Notes: generated by a model not told the origin, from the letters alone. Positions 44,377 through 53,305 are shown, counted from the stretch's first letter. The stretch: 64,000 bases of DNA from Siansivirga zeaxanthinifaciens CC-SAMT-1 (GCF_000941055.1 NZ_CP007202.1:244001-308000); one strand, 5' to 3'. A program made the numbers and translations.

Positions 44377-45183
44377 CTAAAAACTCCAGTCTTTATAACT
44401 ATTTGAAGCTTCTAATTTATTTTCAAGAGCATCATCGAGTTCTGGAAAAAAATCGATACCCGTTAATGTCTCGATAGTATCAACAGAAACCACAAATTCA
44501 TACAGAGGTTTGTTAGAATTTTCGTGTGGCATCAAAAAAGCTATCATTTTTGTTTTTCCAGAATTAGTATCGATTAAAACTTTATAAAATTGATTAGGTA
44601 CAGCAACCCTTTCGTAACCAATAGTTTCCATGTTGCCTTTTAAAACACCGCCAGTAACTACAAAAACACCATCATATTTACTGGCCCAATAACGTACTTT
44701 TTGCTCGAGGTTATTCCATATACCTGCGTTAAAATTATGTTCTTGCGGACTAATATTACTGGTTAAAAATGTTTCATCGTGAGCTTCTTTACTATAGCGT
44801 CTGTCGCCGGCAGGACATAAATGACCGCGATCGAAACCAGAGTTTTTATAATTTTTCCAATCGGCAGCTCCTGTTTTAACAGCTTTATCTATTTCAAAAT
44901 AAGGTCTATCAAAATTAGTGTTAGAAAGTTGCGATTTTTTAAGTTCGTAGGCTACCCATTCTGCCTGTTCGTGTGGCTCACTGTAAGATAACGAATAACC
45001 TTTATGATGCACTATTTGTCCGGTTGTACTGGTTGGCAAAAAAAATTCGTTTGTATTTTCTTTTGTTTTTTTACCTTCAGAAATAATAATTGTTGCTTCT
45101 TCTGTTTTTAAAAAATGCTCATAACCATAAACAGCTACAACTAAAATTAAAACGAGGATGGGATATATTTTTCTTTTATTCAA
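44377..45183 (-). CDS. DNA/RNA non-specific endonuclease (NUC1 family), membrane-anchored
   Basis: A 268-residue beta-beta-alpha-metal nuclease. The active-site motif is DRGHL (Asp118-Arg119-Gly120-His121) with the Mg-coordinating Asn in NFNAGIWNNLEQ (about residues 150-160). These enzymes cleave DNA and RNA without sequence preference. An N-terminal hydrophobic helix (IYPILVLILVVAVYGYE) without an obvious cleavage site suggests export with membrane anchoring, so it may digest extracellular nucleic acid. It starts 4 bases after the pafA-like gene; together they could release phosphate and nucleosides. Confidence 0.93.
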   Translation of the reverse strand: MNKRKIYPILVLILVVAVYGYEHFLKTEEATIIISEGKKTKENTNEFFLPTSTTGQIVHHKGYSLSYSEPHEQAEWVAYELKKSQLSNTNFDRPYFEIDKAVKTGAADWKNYKNSGFDRGHLCPAGDRRYSKEAHDETFLTSNISPQEHNFNAGIWNNLEQKVRYWASKYDGVFVVTGGVLKGNMETIGYERVAVPNQFYKVLIDTNSGKTKMIAFLMPHENSNKPLYEFVVSVDTIETLTGIDFFPELDDALENKLEASNSYKDWSF

Positions 45184-45187
45184 ACTA

Positions 45188-46849
45188 CTATTCTAAAATA
45201 AAATCTAAAGGTTTACCAATTACGGCACTAGGAAAACTAATATTTAATAATGCAGACATGGTAGGTGCAATATCGGTAATTTCAGTGAATTTTAATGTGC
45301 TTCCGTGTTTTATTCCTTTTCCGAAGAATAACAAAGGCACATGCGTATCATAATCGAAACCAGACCCATGAGTAGACCCCGTTTTACCGTAAGATATATA
45401 GGCGGTTTCGTAAACATAAACCACATCTCCAGAACGCTTTTGATTATATCCTTTTTGCAACAAAGCTTCTAAACCTGTATCGAAATAATGAGATGTCATG
45501 GTTTTTGCAGAGTAAGCTTTATCGATGTTAGGGTAAGTGATAATTTCATTCACTATTGCATCTTGAACATCCTCTAAATTTAATTTCAATTTATTGAGTT
45601 TTGTACGATTTAAAAACACTTGATTATTACTAATATTCTCAACCAAATCTTCGTCTCCAAATTTTGCTTGTACAAAATCTTTTATGCGCTGTTTCTCTGC
45701 TTTGGAGTCTATATAACCGGCTGGGATTTTTAGGCTTTGTAAATACGCAGGAACATCGACAGCCGCATGATCGGCAGTTAAAAACGCTGTATAATTACCT
45801 TTTCCAACCTGATTATCTAAAGCCTCGAAAAAACGTTCTAAGTCTTTGTCGAGACGAATATACGTATCTTCAATTTCTTTTGAATTCACACCAAAATTGT
45901 GCCCTACGTAATCTGTACTTGAAAAACTAACCGCTAAAACATCGGTAATATTATCGGCTCCAAGCTGCTCCCCTTTTAGAGCTGCAATAGCAAAATCGGT
46001 AACAATACTATTTCCGTAAGCCGTAGACTTAATAATATCGAACCCTGAATTTTTAGGTGCTAAATCCTTCAAATCGTAAGGAAACGTTGCTATATCTTTT
46101 CCATTAAAACCTTTTTCAAAATTATTTAAATCGCTTCCACTTTCTGTGTATGTTTCAATATTATAACATGTATACCAAGGTTTTAAATACGATTCGGCGA
46201 TGTTTGAATTATTAAAATCGGTTACCCATTCAGGCAAATCATTTCTGTAAAATGTACTTGTAATAAAGTGGCCTTTATCTTTTCCATAAAACCAATAAGC
46301 AGCATTTGCGGTATGACCTGCAGGTAAAATAGCGCCTCGATCTTTAATAGATATACCTATTGTTTTACCTCGCATTTGTGTAAACAGTCGGTTTTCGTCT
46401 GCAAAGGTTGTTGTTTTCATGCGGTGCGGAGACATTTGTCCGGCGTTTGATGTAGTTCCAACAGATTGAACAGCACTATCACCAGCACAATACACCATAG
46501 ATTTAGATACTTTATCGTACCAATCGTTGGCAATTACACCATGATATTTTGGTGTTGTTCCTGTGTAAACAGATGCGTGCCCGGGACCAGTGTAAGTTGG
46601 CACATAGTTAAAATGATTATTTTTGCAATTAAAACCTTCATTCATCATTCGTTTAAAACCTCCTTCTCCATATTTCGAGATAAATCGCGTTAAATAATCA
46701 TATCTCATTTGGTCTACTACTATACCAACAACCAACTTTGGCCGATTGGCTTCTAGTTCATTTGAAGCATTAATGTTAGTTTGACTTTGAGCTTTAATTG
46801 ATGAAAATAAAACTAGGGATATTAAAGCACTAAGGAGATTTTTAAACAT
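45188..46849 (-). CDS. pafA: PafA-type alkaline phosphatase family protein
   Basis: A 553-residue secreted phosphatase. Starting at 46849 gives a signal peptide (MFKNLLSALISLVLFSSIKAQ); a longer in-frame start would add 6 residues. Alkaline phosphatase superfamily metal ligands appear in order: DQMRYDYLTRF (Asp46), the nucleophile region VPTYTGPGHASVYTGTTP with Thr87, TADHAAVDVPAYL, and STHGSGFDYDTHVPLLFFGKGI. PafA enzymes are periplasmic, constitutive phosphomonoesterases common in Bacteroidota. A perfect -7 element (TAATTTTG) lies 16 bases upstream. The nuclease gene follows by 4 bases. Confidence 0.93.
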   Translation of the reverse strand: MFKNLLSALISLVLFSSIKAQSQTNINASNELEANRPKLVVGIVVDQMRYDYLTRFISKYGEGGFKRMMNEGFNCKNNHFNYVPTYTGPGHASVYTGTTPKYHGVIANDWYDKVSKSMVYCAGDSAVQSVGTTSNAGQMSPHRMKTTTFADENRLFTQMRGKTIGISIKDRGAILPAGHTANAAYWFYGKDKGHFITSTFYRNDLPEWVTDFNNSNIAESYLKPWYTCYNIETYTESGSDLNNFEKGFNGKDIATFPYDLKDLAPKNSGFDIIKSTAYGNSIVTDFAIAALKGEQLGADNITDVLAVSFSSTDYVGHNFGVNSKEIEDTYIRLDKDLERFFEALDNQVGKGNYTAFLTADHAAVDVPAYLQSLKIPAGYIDSKAEKQRIKDFVQAKFGDEDLVENISNNQVFLNRTKLNKLKLNLEDVQDAIVNEIITYPNIDKAYSAKTMTSHYFDTGLEALLQKGYNQKRSGDVVYVYETAYISYGKTGSTHGSGFDYDTHVPLLFFGKGIKHGSTLKFTEITDIAPTMSALLNISFPSAVIGKPLDFILE

Positions 46850-46864
46850 ATTATAATTTTTTGC

Positions 46865-46872
46865 CAAAATTA
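46865..46872 (-). promoter_or_regulatory. -7 promoter element of the pafA-nuclease operon
   Basis: CAAAATTA on the plus strand reads TAATTTTG on the minus strand, a perfect TAnnTTTG, 16 bases before the pafA start codon at 46849. Confidence 0.5.
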
Positions 46873-46950
46873 AATATTTTAATACATCTTAATTTAAAAT
46901 TAAAGTTAAATACCACTTACTTTTTTTACTTTAGCAGTATAAATTTTTAT

Positions 46951-47688
46951 ATGACTTATTTACATAATATTGGAGCTTATTTTTTAATGATTGTAGAGAT
47001 GTTTCGTAAGCCTACGAAATGGTCTGTGATGAAAACATTAATTCTAAAAGATATAGACGATTTAATTATTGGATCGCTAGGTATTGTTGCTTTTATATCT
47101 TTTTTCGTTGGTGGTGTTATTACAATACAAACGGCTTTAAATATTAGCAACCCACTAATTCCTAAATACTTAGTTGGCTTCGCCACCAGGCAATCTATTG
47201 TATTAGAATTTGCACCTACGTTTACCTCTGTAATTATGGCTGGAAAAGTAGGATCCTTTATAACTTCCAGCATAGGAACCATGCGTGTTACCGAACAAAT
47301 AGATGCTTTAGAAGTTATGGGTATTAACTCTTTAAATTACCTTATTTTTCCTAAAACTATTGCCTTACTCTTATACCCTTTTGCAATTGCTGTAGGTATG
47401 TTTTTAGGCATCCTTGGTGGTATGGCTGCTTGTTATTTTGGTGGTTTTGGTACCATGGAAGATTATATTGTAGGTATTCAAACAGATTTTATTCCATTTC
47501 ACATTACGTACGCCTTTATAAAAACCTTTGTTTTTGCTTTTATTTTAGCTACCATCCCATCATTTTATGGGTATTATATGAAAGGTGGTGCTTTAGAAGT
47601 AGGTAAAGCAAGTACAACCTCGTTTGTTTGGACAAGTGTAACCATTATCCTTTTAAACTTTTTACTAACCCAAATGCTTTTAAGCTAA
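46951..47688 (+). CDS. MlaE-family ABC transporter permease
   Basis: A 245-residue membrane protein; 46951 is chosen because the upstream in-frame start would overlap the divergent pafA promoter. The MlaE signature runs through QSIVLEFAPTFTSVIMAGKVGSFITSSIGTMRVTEQIDALEVMG, seen here in parts (AGKVGSF, TEQIDALEVMG). Five to six transmembrane helices are visible. Permeases of this family move phospholipids between inner and outer membranes. The stop overlaps the ATPase start as TAATG. No mlaD-like (MCE) gene is adjacent, so that subunit must be encoded elsewhere. Confidence 0.93.
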   Translation: MTYLHNIGAYFLMIVEMFRKPTKWSVMKTLILKDIDDLIIGSLGIVAFISFFVGGVITIQTALNISNPLIPKYLVGFATRQSIVLEFAPTFTSVIMAGKVGSFITSSIGTMRVTEQIDALEVMGINSLNYLIFPKTIALLLYPFAIAVGMFLGILGGMAACYFGGFGTMEDYIVGIQTDFIPFHITYAFIKTFVFAFILATIPSFYGYYMKGGALEVGKASTTSFVWTSVTIILLNFLLTQMLLS

Positions 47689-48455
47689 TGATTGAAGTTA
47701 AAGATTTACATAAATCGTTTAATGGTGTTGAAATATTAAAAGGTATAAGCACCACTTTTGAGAAAGGAAAAACAAACCTCATTATTGGACAAAGTGGCTC
47801 GGGTAAAACGGTGTTTTTAAAGTGTTTGTTGGGTTTATTTAATTACGAATCTGGCTCTATTGCTTATGATGGTAATGTGTTTTTTAATCTTACTGAAGAC
47901 GAAAAACGTAATTTAAGAGCTAAAATTGGCATGGTGTTTCAAGGCAGTGCTTTGTTTGATTCTATGACTATTGCGCAAAACGTTATGTTTCCCTTAAAAA
48001 TGTTTACTAAACAAAGTAAAAGCGAGATGGAAGATCGTGTAAATTTTGTTTTAAAACGTGTAAATCTAGACAATGCACACAACAAAATGCCTAGTGAAGC
48101 TTCAGGAGGAATGCAAAAACGGGTTGCTATTGCACGTGCTATAGTTAACAACCCAAAGTATTTATTTTGTGATGAACCTAACTCTGGTTTAGACCCAAAA
48201 ACATCTATTGTTATTGATAATTTAATCCAAGAAATAACAGACGAATACCAAATTATTACTGTAATTAATTCACACGATATGAATTCGGTTATGGAAATTG
48301 GTGAAAAAATTGTTTTCTTAAAAAATGGGTTAAAAGAGTGGGAAGGCTCCAAAGAAACCATTTTCAAAACCGATAACGAAGCCGTTACCGATTTTGTTTA
48401 TTCTTCCAACTTATTTAAAAAAGTTCGTAAAATGTATATAGATGAAAATAGCTAA
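47688..48455 (+). CDS. ABC transporter ATP-binding protein (MlaF type)
   Basis: A 255-residue ABC ATPase that pairs with the MlaE-like permease whose stop codon it overlaps by one base (TAATG). Walker A is GQSGSGKT (34-41), the Q-loop is in MVFQGSALFDSMTI, the signature is ASGGMQKRVAIARA, Walker B is LFCDEPNSGLD, and the H-loop is INSHDM. The ALFDSMTIAQNV and SGGMQKRV segments are typical of MlaF. The stop shares the CTAA tetranucleotide with the convergent DUF389 gene. Confidence 0.94.
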   Translation: MIEVKDLHKSFNGVEILKGISTTFEKGKTNLIIGQSGSGKTVFLKCLLGLFNYESGSIAYDGNVFFNLTEDEKRNLRAKIGMVFQGSALFDSMTIAQNVMFPLKMFTKQSKSEMEDRVNFVLKRVNLDNAHNKMPSEASGGMQKRVAIARAIVNNPKYLFCDEPNSGLDPKTSIVIDNLIQEITDEYQIITVINSHDMNSVMEIGEKIVFLKNGLKEWEGSKETIFKTDNEAVTDFVYSSNLFKKVRKMYIDENS

Positions 48456-49915
48456 TTAATACGCTTAACTTCTAAAGTATCTAGTTTCAATTTTAATTTT
48501 AACCACTGCTCGAGTTTTTCTTGATCTTTAACCTTAACCTTTTCATTGGCTAAAGAATCATTCCATTTTACTGTAAACACAGTTAAAGTATCCATTTTAT
48601 TAAAATTAGACGTAATAACATGAGCAAATGAAATCTTTTCGATGGTCTCGTAATTAATTTTTACTTCTTTAGTTAATTCTTCAAAAGGAATATAGTTTTT
48701 CTCTAGCTTAGAGAGTTGTTTTACTTTATTTTCAAGATAAGCAACCTTCTGACTTTGAGACAATAAATCTAACGAATCTCTTGTTCTTAGCTCGGTCATA
48801 TACTTGAAGTTGTCTAGGTTTTTAGATTTATTCTGATTAATAATTAAATCGCAATTTGATAAAGCACCATAATCATCCATACGATTTTTAATAAGACTAA
48901 TGGTAGATTCTGGTATTTCATCTAAACCAAAGGTATTAAGCTCGATGGTTTGCTTGTTTTTATCAATATAATTGTAAATAGCGTTCTTTTTGATGTACTC
49001 AAAATGCGGTAAAACACTCAACTCATTATCTACAAAAGCTTTGGCGTCTCTGTTAAAATTACTTTCATTTAAAACACTTAAAAATGTCCAAACCGCAGGA
49101 ATCATAACTACGATAGCAAGTAATGTAGCTAATCTTGAAATAAATTGTCGCTTTTTAGAATTTACGTATTTAAGCATGGGGAAACGCAAAACTTTCAATA
49201 CAATAAAAGTTGCCAAAGCGATAAAAATGGTGTTAATAGTAAATAAGTACATGGCCCCTAAGAAATACTCAAAGTTTCCTTTAGCCAAACCATACCCAGC
49301 AGTACAAAGTGGTGGCATTAAAGCTGTAGCAATGGCGACACCAAAAATTACCGATGCGATGGTACCTCGTTTTGTTCTGGCTATAATTAAAGCCAAACCA
49401 CCAAAAAAGGCAATTAAAACATCTCTAATGTCGGGTTGAACTCGCCCTAAAAGTTCGGAAGTATCTTCACTTAAAGGAAATAACCAAAAGAATAAAAAAG
49501 CCGTTAGTAAACTTAAAGCAATCATAATTGCTAAGTTTATTAACGATCGCTTTAACGTATCTATATCGTTTATTCCTATAGACATCCCCACACCTAAAAT
49601 AGGGCCCATTAGAGGCGAAATTAACATGGCACCAATAACCACTGCCGTAGAATTAGCATTTAAACCAATAGATGCAACAAAAATGGAACAAATTAAAATC
49701 CAGGCAGTAGCACCTTTAAAAGGAATATCGCCTTTTATGGCCTCGATAGTTGCATCACGATCTGTATCGTCTCGAAAATCTAGTAATTCACTAAAAAATC
49801 GCTTCACACTTAGAAACAAACCCTGAGCATCCTTTTTTACGGCTTGCTTAGAATCTTCAACCGATTTATCTTTTTTGTTTTCTTCTTCAGAAAAATCAAA
49901 TTTACTTTCTTCCAT
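48452..49915 (-). CDS. DUF389/TIGR00341-family membrane protein
   Basis: A 487-residue protein. An acidic cytoplasmic N-terminus is followed by the DUF389 core with about six membrane helices, including TAWILICSIFVASIGLN, STAVVIGAMLISPLMGPILG and ATALMPPLCTAGYGLA, a family hallmark. The C-terminal 200 residues are soluble (periplasm- or cytoplasm-facing), with a weak coiled coil around SQSQKVAYLENKVKQLSKLE. Function is unknown; some relatives are proposed transporters. Convergent with the Mla-type ATPase gene by a 4-base stop overlap. Confidence 0.9.
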   Translation of the reverse strand: MEESKFDFSEEENKKDKSVEDSKQAVKKDAQGLFLSVKRFFSELLDFRDDTDRDATIEAIKGDIPFKGATAWILICSIFVASIGLNANSTAVVIGAMLISPLMGPILGVGMSIGINDIDTLKRSLINLAIMIALSLLTAFLFFWLFPLSEDTSELLGRVQPDIRDVLIAFFGGLALIIARTKRGTIASVIFGVAIATALMPPLCTAGYGLAKGNFEYFLGAMYLFTINTIFIALATFIVLKVLRFPMLKYVNSKKRQFISRLATLLAIVVMIPAVWTFLSVLNESNFNRDAKAFVDNELSVLPHFEYIKKNAIYNYIDKNKQTIELNTFGLDEIPESTISLIKNRMDDYGALSNCDLIINQNKSKNLDNFKYMTELRTRDSLDLLSQSQKVAYLENKVKQLSKLEKNYIPFEELTKEVKINYETIEKISFAHVITSNFNKMDTLTVFTVKWNDSLANEKVKVKDQEKLEQWLKLKLKLDTLEVKRIN

Positions 49916-49954
49916 TTTCTTTAATTTAATAGAAACACTAATTCACTAATATAT

Positions 49955-50002
49955 AAAATAAAAGCATGAGTTAATCAAAATAAATAGCGATTAGCCCATG
50001 CT
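49955..50002 (-). terminator. Terminator of the sprT-manC operon
   Basis: On the minus strand: AGCATGGGCTAATC (50002-49989), a 12-base loop, GATTAACTCATGCT (49976-49963), with one G-U and one C-A pair, then a T-rich tail. It begins 30 bases after the manC stop. Confidence 0.75.
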
Positions 50003-50032
50003 CTTCCTTTAAAAAAATACTATAGATTAGAA

Positions 50033-51112
50033 TTATCCGTAGTTTTCTCCGAATTTATCCTTTACTTTTTGAAGTACTTTTTTAATGTCTTGTTCTTTGG
50101 TTTTAGGATAAATTAATAGCACATCTTCTTTATCTACAATAATATAATCGTTAATCCCATCTAAGACTACTATTTTATTGTTTTTAGTGCGAATCATATT
50201 TCCTGAAGCGTCTTCTACCAACGTTCTGGCGTTTACAACGGCATTATCGTTTTGGTCTTTACCTAATTTATCGTAAAGACTTCCCCAAGTTCCCAAATCG
50301 TTCCAATCGAACTCTGCGCCAATTACAAATACATTTTTAGAGGTTTCCATTATGGCATAATCCACTGAAATATTTTCGGCTTTCGGATAATTTTCTTTAA
50401 TAAATTCGGTTTCTAAATCGGTGTTATAAGCCGATATTCCGTTTTCAAATAAAGCAAATAAATCTGGCTGATTACTTTTAAAAGCATCGACAACCGTTTT
50501 AACGCTCCACATAAAAATACCTGCATTCCAGAGAAAATTACCCTGCTCGATAAATGATTTTGCGGTTTCGTAATCTGGTTTTTCTCTAAATTGATTTACC
50601 GATTTAATGTTGTTAGTTGTGTCTTTATCAAACTCAATATAACCATATCCGGTATTAGGAAATGTTGGCTGAATACCTAGGGTCATTAAGGCATTGTTAT
50701 CTGAACAAAAATCGAAAGCTTGCTGTACATTCTTGGTAAATGTAACTTCATCTTCTATCCAGTGATCGCTTGGCGCTACAATCATTACAGCATCAGGATT
50801 TTCCTTTTGAATTTTTAACGAAGCATATAATATACAAGGCGCTGTATTTCGCATTGCTGGCTCTAAAACAACTTGACGTTGTGTTACTTCTGGCAACTGT
50901 TCTAAAACCAAATCGTTATAAATTTCATTGGTTAAAATGAAAATATTTTCTTTTGGTATTAAGTGAGCCAGTCTTTTAAATGTTTTTTGTATTAAGGTGT
51001 CTCCGGTTCCCAACATATCGTGAAATTGTTTTGGAAATTCCTGTGTACTTACAGGCCAAAATCTGGAACCTACTCCTCCTGCCATTAATATGGCGTAATA
51101 ATTTTTATTCAT
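50033..51112 (-). CDS. manC: Mannose-1-phosphate guanylyltransferase
   Basis: A 359-residue nucleotidyltransferase that makes GDP-mannose from GTP and mannose-1-phosphate for surface polysaccharides. The start is the ATG at 51112, not the in-frame TTG just before it. Motifs: the pyrophosphorylase loop ILMAGGVGSRFWPVSTQEFPKQF (read as MAGGVGSRFWP and PKQF), VLEPAMRNTAPC, IVAPSDHWI, NTGYGYIEF, FREKPD and WNAGIFMW. The isomerase domain of bifunctional ManC proteins is absent, as is normal for this length. It overlaps the upstream sprT stop by 8 bases. Confidence 0.95.
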   Translation of the reverse strand: MNKNYYAILMAGGVGSRFWPVSTQEFPKQFHDMLGTGDTLIQKTFKRLAHLIPKENIFILTNEIYNDLVLEQLPEVTQRQVVLEPAMRNTAPCILYASLKIQKENPDAVMIVAPSDHWIEDEVTFTKNVQQAFDFCSDNNALMTLGIQPTFPNTGYGYIEFDKDTTNNIKSVNQFREKPDYETAKSFIEQGNFLWNAGIFMWSVKTVVDAFKSNQPDLFALFENGISAYNTDLETEFIKENYPKAENISVDYAIMETSKNVFVIGAEFDWNDLGTWGSLYDKLGKDQNDNAVVNARTLVEDASGNMIRTKNNKIVVLDGINDYIIVDKEDVLLIYPKTKEQDIKKVLQKVKDKFGENYG

Positions 51113-51713
51113 CAATATTTGTTATTAATTCAACTTCTGCATTGGGATTAAATAAATATAGCCTCCCTGTTTTTATCTCTTTACATTCAAAACGTTTGAC
51201 GCGTTTTTGTCCCATTTCGAATATTTTTCCATTATATAATTTAAAAACACTACCGGTAGGAACTTCAAAAATGAATGTTTTATCATTTGGTTCATCAAAT
51301 TGTTTTAAAGCAAGGGCTAAATTAGCATCAGAATCGCTTGATGCCTTAGGATTTTTAAAATGTTTTGCTAATAAAGGTAACAAATTATTTGGAAAAACCT
51401 GCGGATTTAGAAATGGCAACATTAAATTCTTAAAGGTATGTTTCCATTCTACACCGTGAGGTTTTATAAATTTACCGTAATTTTTAAAAGCTTCAAAATG
51501 AGCTATTTCATGAATTAAAGTTATCAAAAAACGGTATGCATTTAAATTAGAATTTATGGTTATTTGATGCTTTCCATTTGGTAAACGCCTATAATCTCCA
51601 TGTCTGGTTTTGCGTTCGTTTTTTATCTTAACAGCCAAATTATCATGTTCTAAAAGTTTTAAAACTTGATTAATGGCTTCACCTGGAATAAAATCTTGAA
51701 GATTTTTCTGCAT
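51105..51713 (-). CDS. sprT: SprT-like zinc metalloprotease-domain protein
   Basis: A 202-residue protein with an SprT-like domain: zinc motif LIHEIAHFEAF (His68, Glu69, His72), then HGVEWKHTF providing the third ligand region (His86/His92). The C-terminal half includes a zinc-ribbon-like or beta module (FIFEVPTGSVFKLYNG, KRVKRFECKEIKTGRLYLFNP). SprT relatives are linked to proteolysis of DNA-protein crosslinks in eukaryotes (Spartan); the bacterial role is unclear. A perfect -7 element sits 8 bases before the start codon, so the leader is nearly absent. Overlaps manC by 8 bases. Confidence 0.9.
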   Translation of the reverse strand: MQKNLQDFIPGEAINQVLKLLEHDNLAVKIKNERKTRHGDYRRLPNGKHQITINSNLNAYRFLITLIHEIAHFEAFKNYGKFIKPHGVEWKHTFKNLMLPFLNPQVFPNNLLPLLAKHFKNPKASSDSDANLALALKQFDEPNDKTFIFEVPTGSVFKLYNGKIFEMGQKRVKRFECKEIKTGRLYLFNPNAEVELITNIDE

Positions 51714-51720
51714 TACAATA

Positions 51721-51728
51721 CAAAATTA
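51721..51728 (-). promoter_or_regulatory. -7 promoter element of sprT-manC
   Basis: CAAAATTA on the plus strand reads TAATTTTG on the minus strand, a perfect TAnnTTTG. The predicted transcription start is about 3 bases before the sprT ATG. The rest of 51729-51901 is AT-rich and shows nothing else. Confidence 0.55.
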
Positions 51729-51901
51729 AAATATTTCACACAAGAAAAACTGCTATTTAAAAAAAAATGAAAAAAATTGGATAATTAAAGTATTAATAAC
51801 GCTTATAAAAAACAAAGCACATATCTAAAAAATCAATATTTTACTATTTAAAAATACCATAAAACAAGAATAATTTATATGGATATAATCGATTAAAAAT
51901 T

Positions 51902-52537
51902 TTAAAGCATTTGAAGTAAATCCGTCATATTGTTGAATGTCTTTGTTGCTAGAGATTCTAGATCGTTATAATAATCGTGTTCTGTATAACCATAAACATC
52001 AAATCCGCCATTTTTAGCTCCTAAAACACCTAATTTACTATCTTCTATAACCAAACATTCATCTGGCTTGTAACCCATAGTTTTTGCTGCTAATAAAAAC
52101 ACATCGGGTTCTGGTTTCCATTTTTTAATTGTATAACAACTAAATATTTTGCCCTCAAAATAGGGTAACAATCCAACTAGACCTAGATTGAGTCTAATTT
52201 TTTCATCGGTACCACTAGAGGCAACACAAAAAGGAATGTTTAAATTTTCAATAACTTCTTTAACACCTTTTATTGGTTTTACTGTGGCTTTAAATTGTTT
52301 ATCTAATTCGGTTCTATATTCGGTTTCAAATGATTGAGGAACATCTTCGGTTACCAAGGTTTTAATAATAGACAAACAATCGTCAAAATGACTTCCTTTA
52401 AAATGCTTCATGGCATAATCTAAGTCGATATTCGCACCATATTTATTAGCCATAGCGACTAATAATTGATTACTTGTTACCTCTGTATCTACTAAAACGC
52501 CATCACAATCGAAAATGATGCATTTGTATTTTTTCAT
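51902..52537 (-). CDS. HAD-family hydrolase (beta-phosphoglucomutase-like)
   Basis: A 211-residue HAD phosphatase of the PGM-like subgroup. Motif I is IFDCDGVLVDTE (Asp10, Asp12), the cap carries the segment KHFKGSHFDDCL, motif II is FCVASSGTDEK, the motif III lysine lies in KKWKPEPDVFL, and motif IV is CLVIEDSKLGVLGA. The substrate is likely a small sugar phosphate or nucleotide but cannot be named. It starts 4 bases after the SDR gene, so they form an operon. Confidence 0.9.
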   Translation of the reverse strand: MKKYKCIIFDCDGVLVDTEVTSNQLLVAMANKYGANIDLDYAMKHFKGSHFDDCLSIIKTLVTEDVPQSFETEYRTELDKQFKATVKPIKGVKEVIENLNIPFCVASSGTDEKIRLNLGLVGLLPYFEGKIFSCYTIKKWKPEPDVFLLAAKTMGYKPDECLVIEDSKLGVLGAKNGGFDVYGYTEHDYYNDLESLATKTFNNMTDLLQML

Positions 52538-52541
52538 AATT

Positions 52542-53225
52542 TTAAGGTGTAGAATTAGAAACCTGCAACAGTTTACCGTTATAATATTTGTTTCCGTTTA
52601 AGGAAAAGTCGAAAATATATTGTGCCATTTCTAAGGCTGAAGTTGACGCTTTATAACCAGGAAAGGCTTCTTCTAGCATTTCGGTTTGTACGGCACCTAA
52701 AGCTAATACATTAAAAGATATACCAGATGCTTTGTATTCTTCGGCCAACAATTCGGTTAAGGTAATTACTGCCGCTTTACTCGAGCTATAGGCTGCTAAA
52801 CCAGGGAATTTCATACTTCCTTGAACTCCACCCATAGAACTAATAGTTACCACATGACTTTGTGCTTTCATAAATGGTAAAACAATTCTTGTGAGTTCGG
52901 CAACACCAAAAACGTTGGTTTTATAAACGGTTTCAAAATCGGTTATTGTAATCTCAGAAAATGGTTTGTTAAGTAACATCCCTGCATTGTTAATTAAAAC
53001 ATCAACTTGTTTCCAATTGCTGCTAATAAAACTTTCTACTTGTTTGTAGGCATCGGCATCACCCAAATCGAAAGAAAACGACGTTACATTTTTAAGTTTT
53101 AAACTGGTAATAGGTTTTTCATTCCGCGAAAGCGCTAAAACATGATGCCCTGCATTTGAAAATAGCTTAACCAACTCAAAACCAATACCGCGACTGGTTC
53201 CTGTTATTATAATATTTTTTATCAT
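52542..53225 (-). CDS. Short-chain dehydrogenase/reductase (SDR)
   Basis: A 227-residue classical SDR: cofactor motif TGTSRGIG (8-15), NNAG (79-82), catalytic Ser (about 129), Tyr146 and Lys150 in YSSSK. The final 20 residues lack a recognisable substrate signature. Codons for ALSRNE contain the reverse complement of the 13-mer CGCTTTCGCGGAA (53122-53134), in a different frame from the M3 peptidase copy. The gene has a TATCTTTA -7-like element at 53241-53248 and follows the terminator of pdhC. It is upstream of, and co-oriented with, the HAD gene. Confidence 0.9.
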   Translation of the reverse strand: MIKNIIITGTSRGIGFELVKLFSNAGHHVLALSRNEKPITSLKLKNVTSFSFDLGDADAYKQVESFISSNWKQVDVLINNAGMLLNKPFSEITITDFETVYKTNVFGVAELTRIVLPFMKAQSHVVTISSMGGVQGSMKFPGLAAYSSSKAAVITLTELLAEEYKASGISFNVLALGAVQTEMLEEAFPGYKASTSALEMAQYIFDFSLNGNKYYNGKLLQVSNSTP

Positions 53226-53247
53226 AGAAGAATTAAAGTTTAAAGAT

Positions 53248-53284
53248 AAAAAAAACCTGCTTCAAACAAATGAAACAGGTTTTT
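53248..53284 (-). terminator. Terminator of pdhA-pdhC
   Basis: On the minus strand: AAAAACCTG... the arms are AAAAACCTG (53251-53259) and CAGGTTTTT (53276-53284) with partial pairing of TTC/GAA within the loop, followed by T residues. It sits 22 bases after the pdhC stop. Confidence 0.8.
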
Positions 53285-53305
53285 ATATGTTAAATGAATA
53301 TTCAA

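Noticed and set aside
48990-49439. 149-codon open frame antisense to the DUF389 gene
   Set aside because: Shadow of the membrane-segment codons of a well-supported gene on the other strand.
50980-51459. 159-codon open frame opposite manC and sprT
   Set aside because: It spans two real genes on the other strand and shows no family motifs.
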